This document shows positions 8,446 through 15,405 of a stretch of DNA of 46,578 nucleotides, piece by piece; the first letter of the stretch is position 1, and the number at the start of each line of letters is the position of its first letter. Location: positions 1 to 46,578 of IMG/VR virus record IMGVR_UViG_3300045135_001915; one strand, 5' to 3'. The notes beneath the pieces were generated by a model, which saw nothing but the letters and a program-made list of their open reading frames with translations, did no database searches and was not told the DNA's origin. The DNA is from a virus. The position numbers and the translations under genes are program-made.

Positions 8446-8474
8446 AAAGGGGGGCAAATACCCCCCTTTTTTTT
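8446..8474 (+). terminator. Rho-independent terminator
   Basis: AAAGGGGGG and CCCCCCTTT pair around a CAAATA loop, with eight T residues running from 8467. A late promoter begins ten bases later. Confidence 0.92.
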
Positions 8475-8483
8475 ATATTTTCA

Positions 8484-8491
8484 GATAAATA
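8484..8491 (+). promoter_or_regulatory. Late promoter octamer for gp3
   Basis: GATAAATA, full NATAAATA match, 16 bases before the gp3 ATG and directly after a terminator. Confidence 0.6.
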
Positions 8492-8506
8492 GTCAAAAAG
8501 TATAAA

Positions 8507-9067
8507 ATGGCAACGAACATATACTCAAACCAGATAAAAAATAGAAATTTTCTATCACCAACTGGTTTTAAGTTTACTTTGAATAGAGCACCAAAGGTAG
8601 CATTTTTTAGCAACTCTGCTAACATCCCATCAATGGATCTTGGTGTTGCAGTTCAATCAACATACTTAAAGGATATTGATATTCCTGGAGATAAAATTAT
8701 ATTTGAAGATTTTTCTTTGAGATTTCTGGTTGATGAAGACTTATCAAACTATATGCAAATTCAAAATTGGATTCGTGGATTAGGTTTTCCAGATAGTTTA
8801 AAAGAAATATTTGATCTACAGGATGAAAATGAAAGGATGGACACAAAAAAGTCTGGTTTGATGGACATATATTCTGATGGCACTTTAACAGTTCTTGGTA
8901 GCAATCAGAGACCAAACTTTATTGTTAAGTTCAGAGATCTCTTCCCAGTAACATTATCAACTCTAAACTTTGATGCCTCTCAAACTGATGTTGAGTACTT
9001 TACAGCAGACGTTCAATTCAAGTATACTATATACGAAATAACTGATTTGGAAGGAACTCCTTTATGA
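8507..9067 (+). CDS. gp3: Tail completion and sheath stabiliser protein gp3
   Basis: Terminates the tail tube and stabilises the sheath before head joining. 186 residues, close to T4 gp3 (176). The N-terminus (NRNFLSPTGFKFTLNRAPK, residues about 12-30) resembles tail tube family proteins, and the order gp23-gp3-uvsY is the usual one in cyanomyoviruses. The stop overlaps the uvsY start (ATGA), so a late structural gene is coupled to a recombination gene. Confidence 0.85.
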   Translation: MATNIYSNQIKNRNFLSPTGFKFTLNRAPKVAFFSNSANIPSMDLGVAVQSTYLKDIDIPGDKIIFEDFSLRFLVDEDLSNYMQIQNWIRGLGFPDSLKEIFDLQDENERMDTKKSGLMDIYSDGTLTVLGSNQRPNFIVKFRDLFPVTLSTLNFDASQTDVEYFTADVQFKYTIYEITDLEGTPL

Positions 9068-9498
9068 TTGATCTTGATAAACTTCAAGAGATGTGGGAGA
9101 AAGACTCTAAAATTGATATGGATAACCTTCATACAGAGTCTACAAATATTCCCTCACTTCATGCGAAGTACTTTGAAATGTATAATACTATCTTTCTAAT
9201 GAGAAAGAAAGCTGAGCAACAGAGAAAAAATATTAGACACGAACGTTACGAATACTTCAGTGGAAAAGCAGACCCTGATGTTTATATTGAAAAACCTTTC
9301 CCAAAGAAGATTAGAGATAAAGATACTATGCAAAAGTATCTTGATGCTGATGATAAGCTCTCAGGAGTTTCGTTGAAAATTGATTATTATGATACGATGC
9401 TAGTCTATATTGAGAGTATATTAAAACAGATAACTAATAGAACCTACCAAATAAAAAACGCAATAGAGTTTATGAGATTCAACGCTGGACTAGGATAA
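9064..9498 (+). CDS. uvsY: Recombination mediator UvsY
   Basis: Loads UvsX recombinase on single-stranded DNA covered by the ssDNA-binding protein. 144 residues (T4 UvsY 137), starting MIDLDKLQEMWEKDSKID, with the family's basic central helix and YFSGKADPD segment (T4 has YYSGRGDGD), followed by KIDYYDTMLVYIESIL and a C-terminal helix used for hexamerisation. It overlaps gp3 by four bases at its start, and its stop overlaps the next small gene (TAATG). The UvsX partner is at 30278. Confidence 0.93.
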   Translation: MIDLDKLQEMWEKDSKIDMDNLHTESTNIPSLHAKYFEMYNTIFLMRKKAEQQRKNIRHERYEYFSGKADPDVYIEKPFPKKIRDKDTMQKYLDADDKLSGVSLKIDYYDTMLVYIESILKQITNRTYQIKNAIEFMRFNAGLG

Positions 9499-9677
9499 TG
9501 GAAGACGAATACTGGTCAATTGAGCTCAATATCAAGGGAATTAAACTTATTCACTCTGGACTATCTCAAGCAGTTGAGAAGTGGTCTGGAGGAAGTCCTG
9601 ATGAGCAAGAAGATTTGAAAGCAATGAGAGATAATTTTTACAAACTTATTTTAGAATATCAGTTTGAAAATATGTAA
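9498..9677 (+). CDS. Small conserved protein between uvsY and uvsW
   Basis: 59 residues, MEDEYWSIELNIKGIKLIHS at the N-terminus, then a helical acidic C-terminal half. It starts in a TAATG overlap with uvsY, indicating translational coupling, and ends just inside the late promoter that precedes uvsW. It is comparable in place to the small uvsY/uvsW accessory genes of T4, but I cannot show homology. Function unknown; possibly a recombination accessory factor by context only. Confidence 0.7.
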   Translation: MEDEYWSIELNIKGIKLIHSGLSQAVEKWSGGSPDEQEDLKAMRDNFYKLILEYQFENM

Positions 9678-9683
9678 TAAATA
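9676..9683 (+). promoter_or_regulatory. Late promoter octamer for uvsW
   Basis: AATAAATA overlapping the previous stop, 22 bases before the GTG start. In T4, uvsW is expressed late, so a late promoter here fits. Confidence 0.55.
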
Positions 9684-9704
9684 TTTTTAGATGAATGGAT
9701 ATGT

Positions 9705-11183
9705 GTGATTGACACTAGTGCAAATCTTGTTATATCAAAATCCAACGAAGTATTTTTAAAAATCAATACTGAACCTCACATAGAATATGAACTTAGAGAT
9801 CACTTTAAGTTTGAGGTTCCTAATGCAAAATTTATGCCACAGTATCGTGGTAGAAACTGGAACGGAGAGATACATCTCTTTGATATGCGTTCCAAGCAAA
9901 TCTACGTCGGACTGTTAGATAAACTTGTATCCTTTTGTAAAAACTATGGATACACATATAAGTTTGAAGATAATAAATTCTATGGAACTCCATATGAGGA
10001 GAATGAGCACATCTCTGAAGAAGGTGTCAAGGATTATATGAATTCCATTTGTGCCCATACTCCCAGGAAATACCAAGTTGAGGGAGTATATGGTGCCCTA
10101 AAGCATAATAGAAAACTATTGATATCTCCCACTGCTTCTGGCAAATCGTTGATGATTTATTCTCTCGTGAGATACTACGTTGACAAAGGTGAAAAAATAC
10201 TTCTAGTTGTTCCAACGACATCTCTTGTAGAACAGATGTATAAAGATTTTCTTGATTATGGTTGGGACGCTGAGTCATATTGTCACAAAATTTATTCTGG
10301 TAGAGAGAAGAGTAATAATGCACCAGTAACTATTACTACTTGGCAGTCTGTATATAAACTAGATCGTTCTTTCTTTGAAGACTATGGTTGTATTATAGGC
10401 GATGAAGCACATTTATTCAAGTCTAAGTCATTGATTAACATCATGACTAAACTTCACCATGCAAAGTATAGGTTTGGGTTCACAGGCACTTTAGACGGCA
10501 CACAAACGCATAAATGGGTGTTAGAGGGGTTGTTTGGACCATCATATAAAGTCACTAGAACTGATGAATTAATGAGGCAAGGACATTTGTCTCAGTTAGA
10601 CATTCAATGTTTGGTTCTCAAACACCCACCACAAAAGTTTGAAGTTTATGAAGATGAGATTCAATATCTCATTGGACATGAACAAAGAAATAAATTTATC
10701 ACTAACTTATCTTTAGATTTAAAAGGAAATACTCTTATTTTGTTTAGTAGGGTAGAAGCACATGGTGCTATTCTTTTTGAACAAATAAATAAAAATAAGA
10801 GTGAGAACAGAAGAGTATTCTTCGTTCACGGTGGTGTTGATGCTGAAGAAAGAGAACTAGTTAGAGAAATTACTGAAAGAGAAAATAACGCAATCATTGT
10901 TGCCTCTTATGGAACTTTTTCTACAGGTATTAATATTAAAAAACTCCATAACGTTATCTTTGCTTCACCCAGTAAATCAAGAGTTAGAAATTTACAATCA
11001 ATTGGCAGAGTACTTAGAAAAGGAAAGGATAAAACTAAAGCAGTCCTCTATGACATCGCTGATGATTGTTCAACTAAAACAAGACGAAACTATACTTTAA
11101 ATCACTTCATAGAAAGAATAAAAATCTATAATGAAGAGAAATTTAATTATGAAATAATCACTATACAATTAAGAGGAAAATGA
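9705..11183 (+). CDS. uvsW: Recombination DNA/RNA helicase UvsW
   Basis: SF2 helicase that unwinds branched DNA and R-loops, helping to shift from origin-dependent to recombination-dependent replication. 492 residues (T4 503). An N-terminal domain (EYELRDHFKFEVPNAKF, RGRNWNGEIHLFD) is followed by the helicase motifs: Walker A SPTASGKS near residues 140-147, DEAH in IIGDEAH, FTGTLDG, and the C-terminal SIGRVLRKGKDK. I use the GTG start because no in-frame ATG precedes it and the N-terminal alignment with T4 UvsW begins here. Overlaps the next gene by four bases (ATGA). Confidence 0.95.
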   Translation: MIDTSANLVISKSNEVFLKINTEPHIEYELRDHFKFEVPNAKFMPQYRGRNWNGEIHLFDMRSKQIYVGLLDKLVSFCKNYGYTYKFEDNKFYGTPYEENEHISEEGVKDYMNSICAHTPRKYQVEGVYGALKHNRKLLISPTASGKSLMIYSLVRYYVDKGEKILLVVPTTSLVEQMYKDFLDYGWDAESYCHKIYSGREKSNNAPVTITTWQSVYKLDRSFFEDYGCIIGDEAHLFKSKSLINIMTKLHHAKYRFGFTGTLDGTQTHKWVLEGLFGPSYKVTRTDELMRQGHLSQLDIQCLVLKHPPQKFEVYEDEIQYLIGHEQRNKFITNLSLDLKGNTLILFSRVEAHGAILFEQINKNKSENRRVFFVHGGVDAEERELVREITERENNAIIVASYGTFSTGINIKKLHNVIFASPSKSRVRNLQSIGRVLRKGKDKTKAVLYDIADDCSTKTRRNYTLNHFIERIKIYNEEKFNYEIITIQLRGK

Positions 11184-11572
11184 TAGAAGAAGATTTCTAT
11201 GCAACTATTAAATTCAAATCAGGTGAAGAGATATTTTGTAAGGTAGCAGCTTCTGAAGAGGAAGAAAAAACAGTTCTTATCATATCCAATCCTATTATTG
11301 TTTCTCATATAAAAGGACGTAATGGATCTATAGGATATAAGATAGAACCTTGGTTAAAAACTACTACTGAAGATATGTTAGTAGTTAATATACAAGATGT
11401 TCTTACAATGTCTGAATCATCCGATATTGAAATGATTATGACTCATCAGTCATATGTAAGACAAATAGAAGATAGAGGAGTAAATGAATATAAACTAGAT
11501 CGTAAAATGGGGTATCTTGGAAACGTAAATGATACCAAAGAAATACTAGAGAAGATATTTAAGAGTAGCTAA
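11180..11572 (+). CDS. Sm-like (LSm fold) protein, paralogue A
   Basis: 130 residues. The pattern is that of small cyanophage Sm-like barrels: a first strand pair ATIKFKSGEEIFCKV, then TVLIISNPIIVSHI, then a PW-containing segment (KIEPWLKT) and a final strand VVNIQDVLTM, followed by a helical tail. Three other proteins in this window share the pattern (21754, 26832, 27121). Sm proteins form rings that bind RNA, and a cyanophage-type Sm-like structure has been reported, but whether this one binds RNA is unknown. Start overlaps uvsW (ATGA). Confidence 0.75.
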   Translation: MIEEDFYATIKFKSGEEIFCKVAASEEEEKTVLIISNPIIVSHIKGRNGSIGYKIEPWLKTTTEDMLVVNIQDVLTMSESSDIEMIMTHQSYVRQIEDRGVNEYKLDRKMGYLGNVNDTKEILEKIFKSS

Positions 11573-11621
11573 AGCTTTCTCTTCAAACCCAACAAAGGTA
11601 TTCTATCGAGTAATCATATAC

Positions 11622-11650
11622 TTGTCAAGTTTGGATACAGGTGATATAAT
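11622..11650 (+). promoter_or_regulatory. Sigma70-type early promoter for gp55
   Basis: TTGTCA (11622-11627), a 17-base spacer, and a perfect TATAAT (11645-11650). Only one of the twelve consensus bases differs. Transcription would begin near 11657, about 30 bases before the gp55 coding sequence. This is the best host-type promoter in the window. Confidence 0.85.
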
Positions 11651-11686
11651 TCATACATATTATGAGATAAACTTATGATAAGACCT

Positions 11687-12169
11687 ATGGCTAAGAGAAA
11701 AAGGTCAGAGCATTATGTAAATAATAAAGAGTTTCTGGCTGCACTTATCAAATATCGTGAAGACAAAGAAATTGCAGAGATGAAGGGTCTTCCCAAACCT
11801 CCCATTCCACGCTACATTGGGGAGTGTTTTTTGAAGATCGCAAATCACTTGTCCTTCAAACCAAACTTCGTGAACTACATGTTTAAGGAGGACATGATCT
11901 CTGATGGAATCGAAAATTGCGTTCAGTACATTCATAATTTTAATCCTGAGAAATCCCAAAATCCTTTTGCTTACTTTACGCAGATCATTCATTATGCGTT
12001 TCTCCGCAGGATTCAAAGAGAGAAACGTCAACTAGAAATTAAAAATAAAATCATTGAACGTTCTGGATATAGTGAAGTGTTCGATGACAATAATACGATT
12101 GACGGAAATAACTATTCAGACTATAATAGCATTAAAGATGCTGTGCATAGTAAACTCCGATATTCATGA
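11687..12169 (+). CDS. gp55: Late transcription sigma factor gp55
   Basis: Phage sigma factor that directs host RNA polymerase to the NATAAATA late promoters, with gp45 as sliding activator. 160 residues from ATG 11687 (MAKRKRSEHYVNN); an in-frame ATG at 11675 would add four residues and cannot be excluded. The sigma region 2-like core is recognisable: DGIENCVQYIHNFNPEKSQN, then PFAYFTQIIHYAFLRRIQRE. A strong sigma70 promoter precedes it. The last four bases overlap the gp47 start, so gp55, gp47, DUF3110 and gp46 probably form one early operon. Confidence 0.93.
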   Translation: MAKRKRSEHYVNNKEFLAALIKYREDKEIAEMKGLPKPPIPRYIGECFLKIANHLSFKPNFVNYMFKEDMISDGIENCVQYIHNFNPEKSQNPFAYFTQIIHYAFLRRIQREKRQLEIKNKIIERSGYSEVFDDNNTIDGNNYSDYNSIKDAVHSKLRYS

Positions 12170-13206
12170 AAGTTGCAATTATTACGGATCAGCATTTTGG
12201 CGCTCGTAAGAACTCTAAACTGTTCCATGATTACTTTTTAAAGTTTTATAATGATATCTTTTTCCCATATCTAGAGGAAAATGGAATCACAACAGTGATT
12301 GATATGGGAGATACTTTTGATAGTCGTAAAGGTATTGACTTTTCTGCCTTGTCATGGGCAAAGGATAATTATTACGACCGTCTAAAAGATATGGGCATTA
12401 CAGTCCATACTATTGTTGGTAATCATACTGCATACTATAAGAATACAAATGATATCAACGCTGTCGATCTTTTACTTCGTGAGTATGATAATGTAGTTGT
12501 TTATGATAAAGCAACTGAGGTTAAAGTTGACAGTCTTCCCATACTGTTTATTCCTTGGATCAATGCTCAAAATCAAGAAGAAACTTATAAACTTATTCAA
12601 AGTACAAATTGCAACTGTGCGATGGGGCACCTTGAACTCCAAGGATTTAGAGCTCATCGTGGAATCATCATGGAGCATGGTCTTTCAAGCAAGTTATTTG
12701 AGAAGTTCACCCATGTCTTCTCCGGTCACTATCACACTAGATCGGATGATGGACGAATCTTTTACCTGGGCAATCCCTATGAGATGTTCTGGAACGACCA
12801 CGGTGATCGGAGAGGATTCACTATCTTTGACACAGAAAGTCTTGAACATTTTCATGTAGATAATCCATATCGTTTGTTCCGTATCATTTATTATGAAGAT
12901 GATAACTATCAAACTTTTGATACTAGGGAGTATGAAAATAAAATTGTAAAGGTTATCGTTCGCAAGAAAACTGACGCTAAAAAATTTGAGAAGTTCATTG
13001 ACAAACTGTATGCTTCCAATGTTTTTGACTTAAAGGTAGTTGAAAACTTTACTATCCAAGAGTCTGAAAACTTTGAAGCATTTGAATCTGAAGATACTAT
13101 TTCTATCTTGAATAGATATATTGAGGAGGCAGAAATAGAACTTGATAAGTCTATTATCCAAAAAATGATAAATGACGTATATCAGGAAGCATGTGAACTA
13201 ATCTAA
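12166..13206 (+). CDS. gp47: Recombination nuclease subunit gp47 (Mre11-like)
   Basis: Nuclease subunit of the gp46/47 complex (Mre11/Rad50, SbcCD type) that resects DNA ends for recombination. 346 residues with the calcineurin-like phosphoesterase motifs in order: D8-x-H10 in ITDQHFGA, GDTFD near 49-53, GNH near 85-87, the MGHLELQGF His, and GHYH near 187-190. Metal-coordinating residues appear intact. Its start overlaps gp55 (ATGA), and one base separates it from the DUF3110 gene that is inserted between gp47 and gp46. Confidence 0.96.
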   Translation: MKVAIITDQHFGARKNSKLFHDYFLKFYNDIFFPYLEENGITTVIDMGDTFDSRKGIDFSALSWAKDNYYDRLKDMGITVHTIVGNHTAYYKNTNDINAVDLLLREYDNVVVYDKATEVKVDSLPILFIPWINAQNQEETYKLIQSTNCNCAMGHLELQGFRAHRGIIMEHGLSSKLFEKFTHVFSGHYHTRSDDGRIFYLGNPYEMFWNDHGDRRGFTIFDTESLEHFHVDNPYRLFRIIYYEDDNYQTFDTREYENKIVKVIVRKKTDAKKFEKFIDKLYASNVFDLKVVENFTIQESENFEAFESEDTISILNRYIEEAEIELDKSIIQKMINDVYQEACELI

Positions 13207-13207
13207 G

Positions 13208-13480
13208 ATGTTTATTTTAACAATTAATGGCAGAGAAACTGAAGGAGCATATTCAGTAAAAGATGAGAATGGAGAACAAGTTCTTTATCTTTTTGAAGAA
13301 GAAGATGATGCTATAAGGTATGCTATGATGTTAGAAGAAGATGACTATCCTGAAATGCATGTGATAGAAATCGAAGACCAAGTAATGTTGCAAACTTGTG
13401 AACTACACGGTTATCAATATAGTTTGATAACAAAAAATGATATTGTAATTCCTCCAGACGTTGAGCATGATTTTATTTAA
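13208..13480 (+). CDS. DUF3110 family protein between gp47 and gp46
   Basis: 90 residues matching the cyanobacterial DUF3110 pattern: an N-terminal strand with INGRETEGAYSV, the signature LYLFEEEDDAIRYAMMLEEDD (split here around residues 26-46 as LYLFEEEDDAIRYA and MMLEEDDYP), a Cys-containing helix (TCELHGYQY), and a PP near the end. DUF3110 is best known from cyanobacterial and plastid-lineage genomes and has no firm biochemical role. Lying between the two nuclease subunits, overlapping gp46 by 14 bases, it is likely co-translated with them. Host origin is an inference. Confidence 0.75.
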   Translation: MFILTINGRETEGAYSVKDENGEQVLYLFEEEDDAIRYAMMLEEDDYPEMHVIEIEDQVMLQTCELHGYQYSLITKNDIVIPPDVEHDFI

Positions 13481-15179
13481 AACTGTAAGATGGAAAAACT
13501 TTCTTTCTACTGGCAATCAGTTTTCTGAAATTGACTTTACTAAAAATTCTACAAATTTAATCATTGGATCCAATGGAGCAGGAAAGAGTACTGTTTTGGA
13601 TGCTTTGACTTTTTCTTTGTTTGGAAAAGCATTTCGTAAAATTAATAAACCACAACTAGTCAATACTGTCAACGAAAAAGATTGTAAGGTAGAAGTTGAG
13701 TTTTCTGTTGGAAGTACAGAGTGGAAAATTGTTAGAGGAATCAAACCTGCAGTTTTTGAAGTTTGGAGAGAAGGAACTCTTTTGGATCAATCTGCTGCTG
13801 CCGTAGACCAACAAAAGTGGTTGGAGCAGAATGTCTTAAAAATGAACTATAAGTCTTTTACTCAAATTGTTATTCTGGGTAGCAGTACTTTTGTTCCTTT
13901 TATGCAACTGTCTGCAGCAAATCGACGTGAAGTTATTGAAGACCTTCTGGATATTCGTATCTTTTCTACGATGAATACAGTCATCAAAGAAAAAATTCGT
14001 ACTATCAGAGAAAATATTAAAGTACTGGAACTTAAGAAAGAGTCTCTTATCGATAAAGTTGAAATGCAAAAAAACTTTATTGATGAATTAGAGCAGCGTG
14101 GAAAGAAAAATATTAAGGATAAGGAATCCAAGATTGGAGAACTTCTTGTAGAAGAAAATAACTGGATGGGTGATAATGAAGAAAAGAATAGACAACTAGT
14201 TGAAGTTCAGGAAAAACTTGAAAGTTATGCTGGTGCTACAGATAAATTACGTAAACTTGGAAACTTAAAAGGTAAGATTTCTAACAAAGTATCAACAATT
14301 ACTAAGGAACATAAATTTTTTACCGAAAATACGGTTTGTCCTACATGTACACAGTCGATTGAAGAAGACTTTAGAATAAATAAGATCAGAGACGCTCAAG
14401 ATAAGGCAAAGGAGTTGCAATCTGGTTATCAAGAACTGGAACAAGCAATTAATAAGGAAGAAGAGCGAGAGCGTCAATTTTTATTCTTTAGTAAGGAGAT
14501 TACTTCTTTAACACATGGCATTTCTAAGAACAATACTAAGATCGCTGGATGTCAACGACAAGTCAGAGATCTGGAATCGGAAATTCAAAGAATTACCGAG
14601 CAACTTGCAAATAGAAATATTGAACATGAAAAGTTAACCTCTTTCAATGAAAACTTAAAAACTACATACGACGAACTCGCTCAAAACAAGGACACAACTA
14701 GCTATTACGATTTTACGTATAGTTTACTCAAAGACGGTGGAGTCAAAACCAAAATCATTAAGAAGTATCTACCGCTGATAAATCAGCAAGTCAATCGTTA
14801 TCTTCAAATGATGGACTTTTACATCAACTTCACACTTGATGAGGAATTTAACGAAACCGTCCAGTCCCCTATTCACGAAGACTTTTCTTATGCTTCTTTC
14901 AGCGAGGGAGAGAAAATGAGAATCGATCTAGCACTCTTGTTTACTTGGAGAGAAGTTGCAAGAATGAAAAACTCAGTCAATACTAATCTATTGATTATGG
15001 ATGAAGTATTTGATAGTTCACTTGATGGGTTTGGGACAGAAGAATTTTTAAAAATTATTCGTTTTGTTATCAAGGATGCAAACGTATTTGTCATCTCACA
15101 TAAAACTGGTATGGATGACAGGTTTGATAATGTCATTAAATTTGAAAAAGTAAAAGGTTTTTCTCATATGGTATCTTAA
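13467..15179 (+). CDS. gp46: Recombination nuclease ATPase subunit gp46 (Rad50/SbcC-like)
   Basis: SMC-like ATPase partner of gp47. 570 residues from ATG 13467 (MILFKTVRWKNFLSTGNQ); the TTG at 13461 is less likely. Walker A GSNGAGKST near residues 33-41, two coiled-coil arms, a zinc-hook CPTC at 291-294, the ABC signature FSEGEKMR near 478, Walker B LLIMDEVFDSS near 510, and VFVISHK. Size agrees with T4 gp46 (560). Overlaps the DUF3110 gene by 14 bases, and its stop shares bases with the next small ORF. Confidence 0.96.
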   Translation: MILFKTVRWKNFLSTGNQFSEIDFTKNSTNLIIGSNGAGKSTVLDALTFSLFGKAFRKINKPQLVNTVNEKDCKVEVEFSVGSTEWKIVRGIKPAVFEVWREGTLLDQSAAAVDQQKWLEQNVLKMNYKSFTQIVILGSSTFVPFMQLSAANRREVIEDLLDIRIFSTMNTVIKEKIRTIRENIKVLELKKESLIDKVEMQKNFIDELEQRGKKNIKDKESKIGELLVEENNWMGDNEEKNRQLVEVQEKLESYAGATDKLRKLGNLKGKISNKVSTITKEHKFFTENTVCPTCTQSIEEDFRINKIRDAQDKAKELQSGYQELEQAINKEEERERQFLFFSKEITSLTHGISKNNTKIAGCQRQVRDLESEIQRITEQLANRNIEHEKLTSFNENLKTTYDELAQNKDTTSYYDFTYSLLKDGGVKTKIIKKYLPLINQQVNRYLQMMDFYINFTLDEEFNETVQSPIHEDFSYASFSEGEKMRIDLALLFTWREVARMKNSVNTNLLIMDEVFDSSLDGFGTEEFLKIIRFVIKDANVFVISHKTGMDDRFDNVIKFEKVKGFSHMVS

Positions 15180-15319
15180 TGAATGAAGACAATACTCTAT
15201 GGTACGATAGAGTTATAAACGAAACGATAAAGAAAAATGCAAGTTCCAAACTGGAAGCACCACAGCAAAAAAGAGCAGAAGAGAAAACTGAAACCACAAG
15301 CGATGAGAGCAAGGCGTGA
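15179..15319 (+). CDS. Small hypothetical protein after gp46
   Basis: 46 residues (MNEDNTLWYDRVINETIKKN at the start, acidic and polar tail), starting in a TAATG overlap with gp46. Such overlaps are common for real small genes in this window. A competing basic reading frame starts at 15237 in another phase (MQVPNWKHHSKKEQK) and runs through the downstream terminator to 15443. I prefer the coupled frame but cannot exclude the other, or both. Function unknown. Confidence 0.45.
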   Translation: MNEDNTLWYDRVINETIKKNASSKLEAPQQKRAEEKTETTSDESKA

Positions 15320-15350
15320 AGCACTACGCCAGTTCAAAAAGCGTCATATG

Positions 15351-15376
15351 GGTCGTCCTAAGGGCGACCTTTTTTT
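15351..15376 (+). terminator. Rho-independent terminator closing the gp55-gp46 operon
   Basis: GGTCGTCC and GGGCGACC form an 8-bp stem (one T-G wobble) with a TAA loop, followed by seven T residues. Confidence 0.85.
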
Positions 15377-15405
15377 GTATGATAGGTACATCCGAAACGA
15401 AACGC

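Noticed and set aside
9709-9735. TTGACA with a TATATC as a second sigma70 promoter
   Set aside because: It lies inside the first codons of uvsW and the -10 fits poorly; the late octamer upstream explains expression.
15316-15405. Upstream extension of the VWA protein
   Set aside because: The extra 30 residues are encoded across the terminator hairpin and read like non-protein sequence; ATG 15406 gives a typical start.
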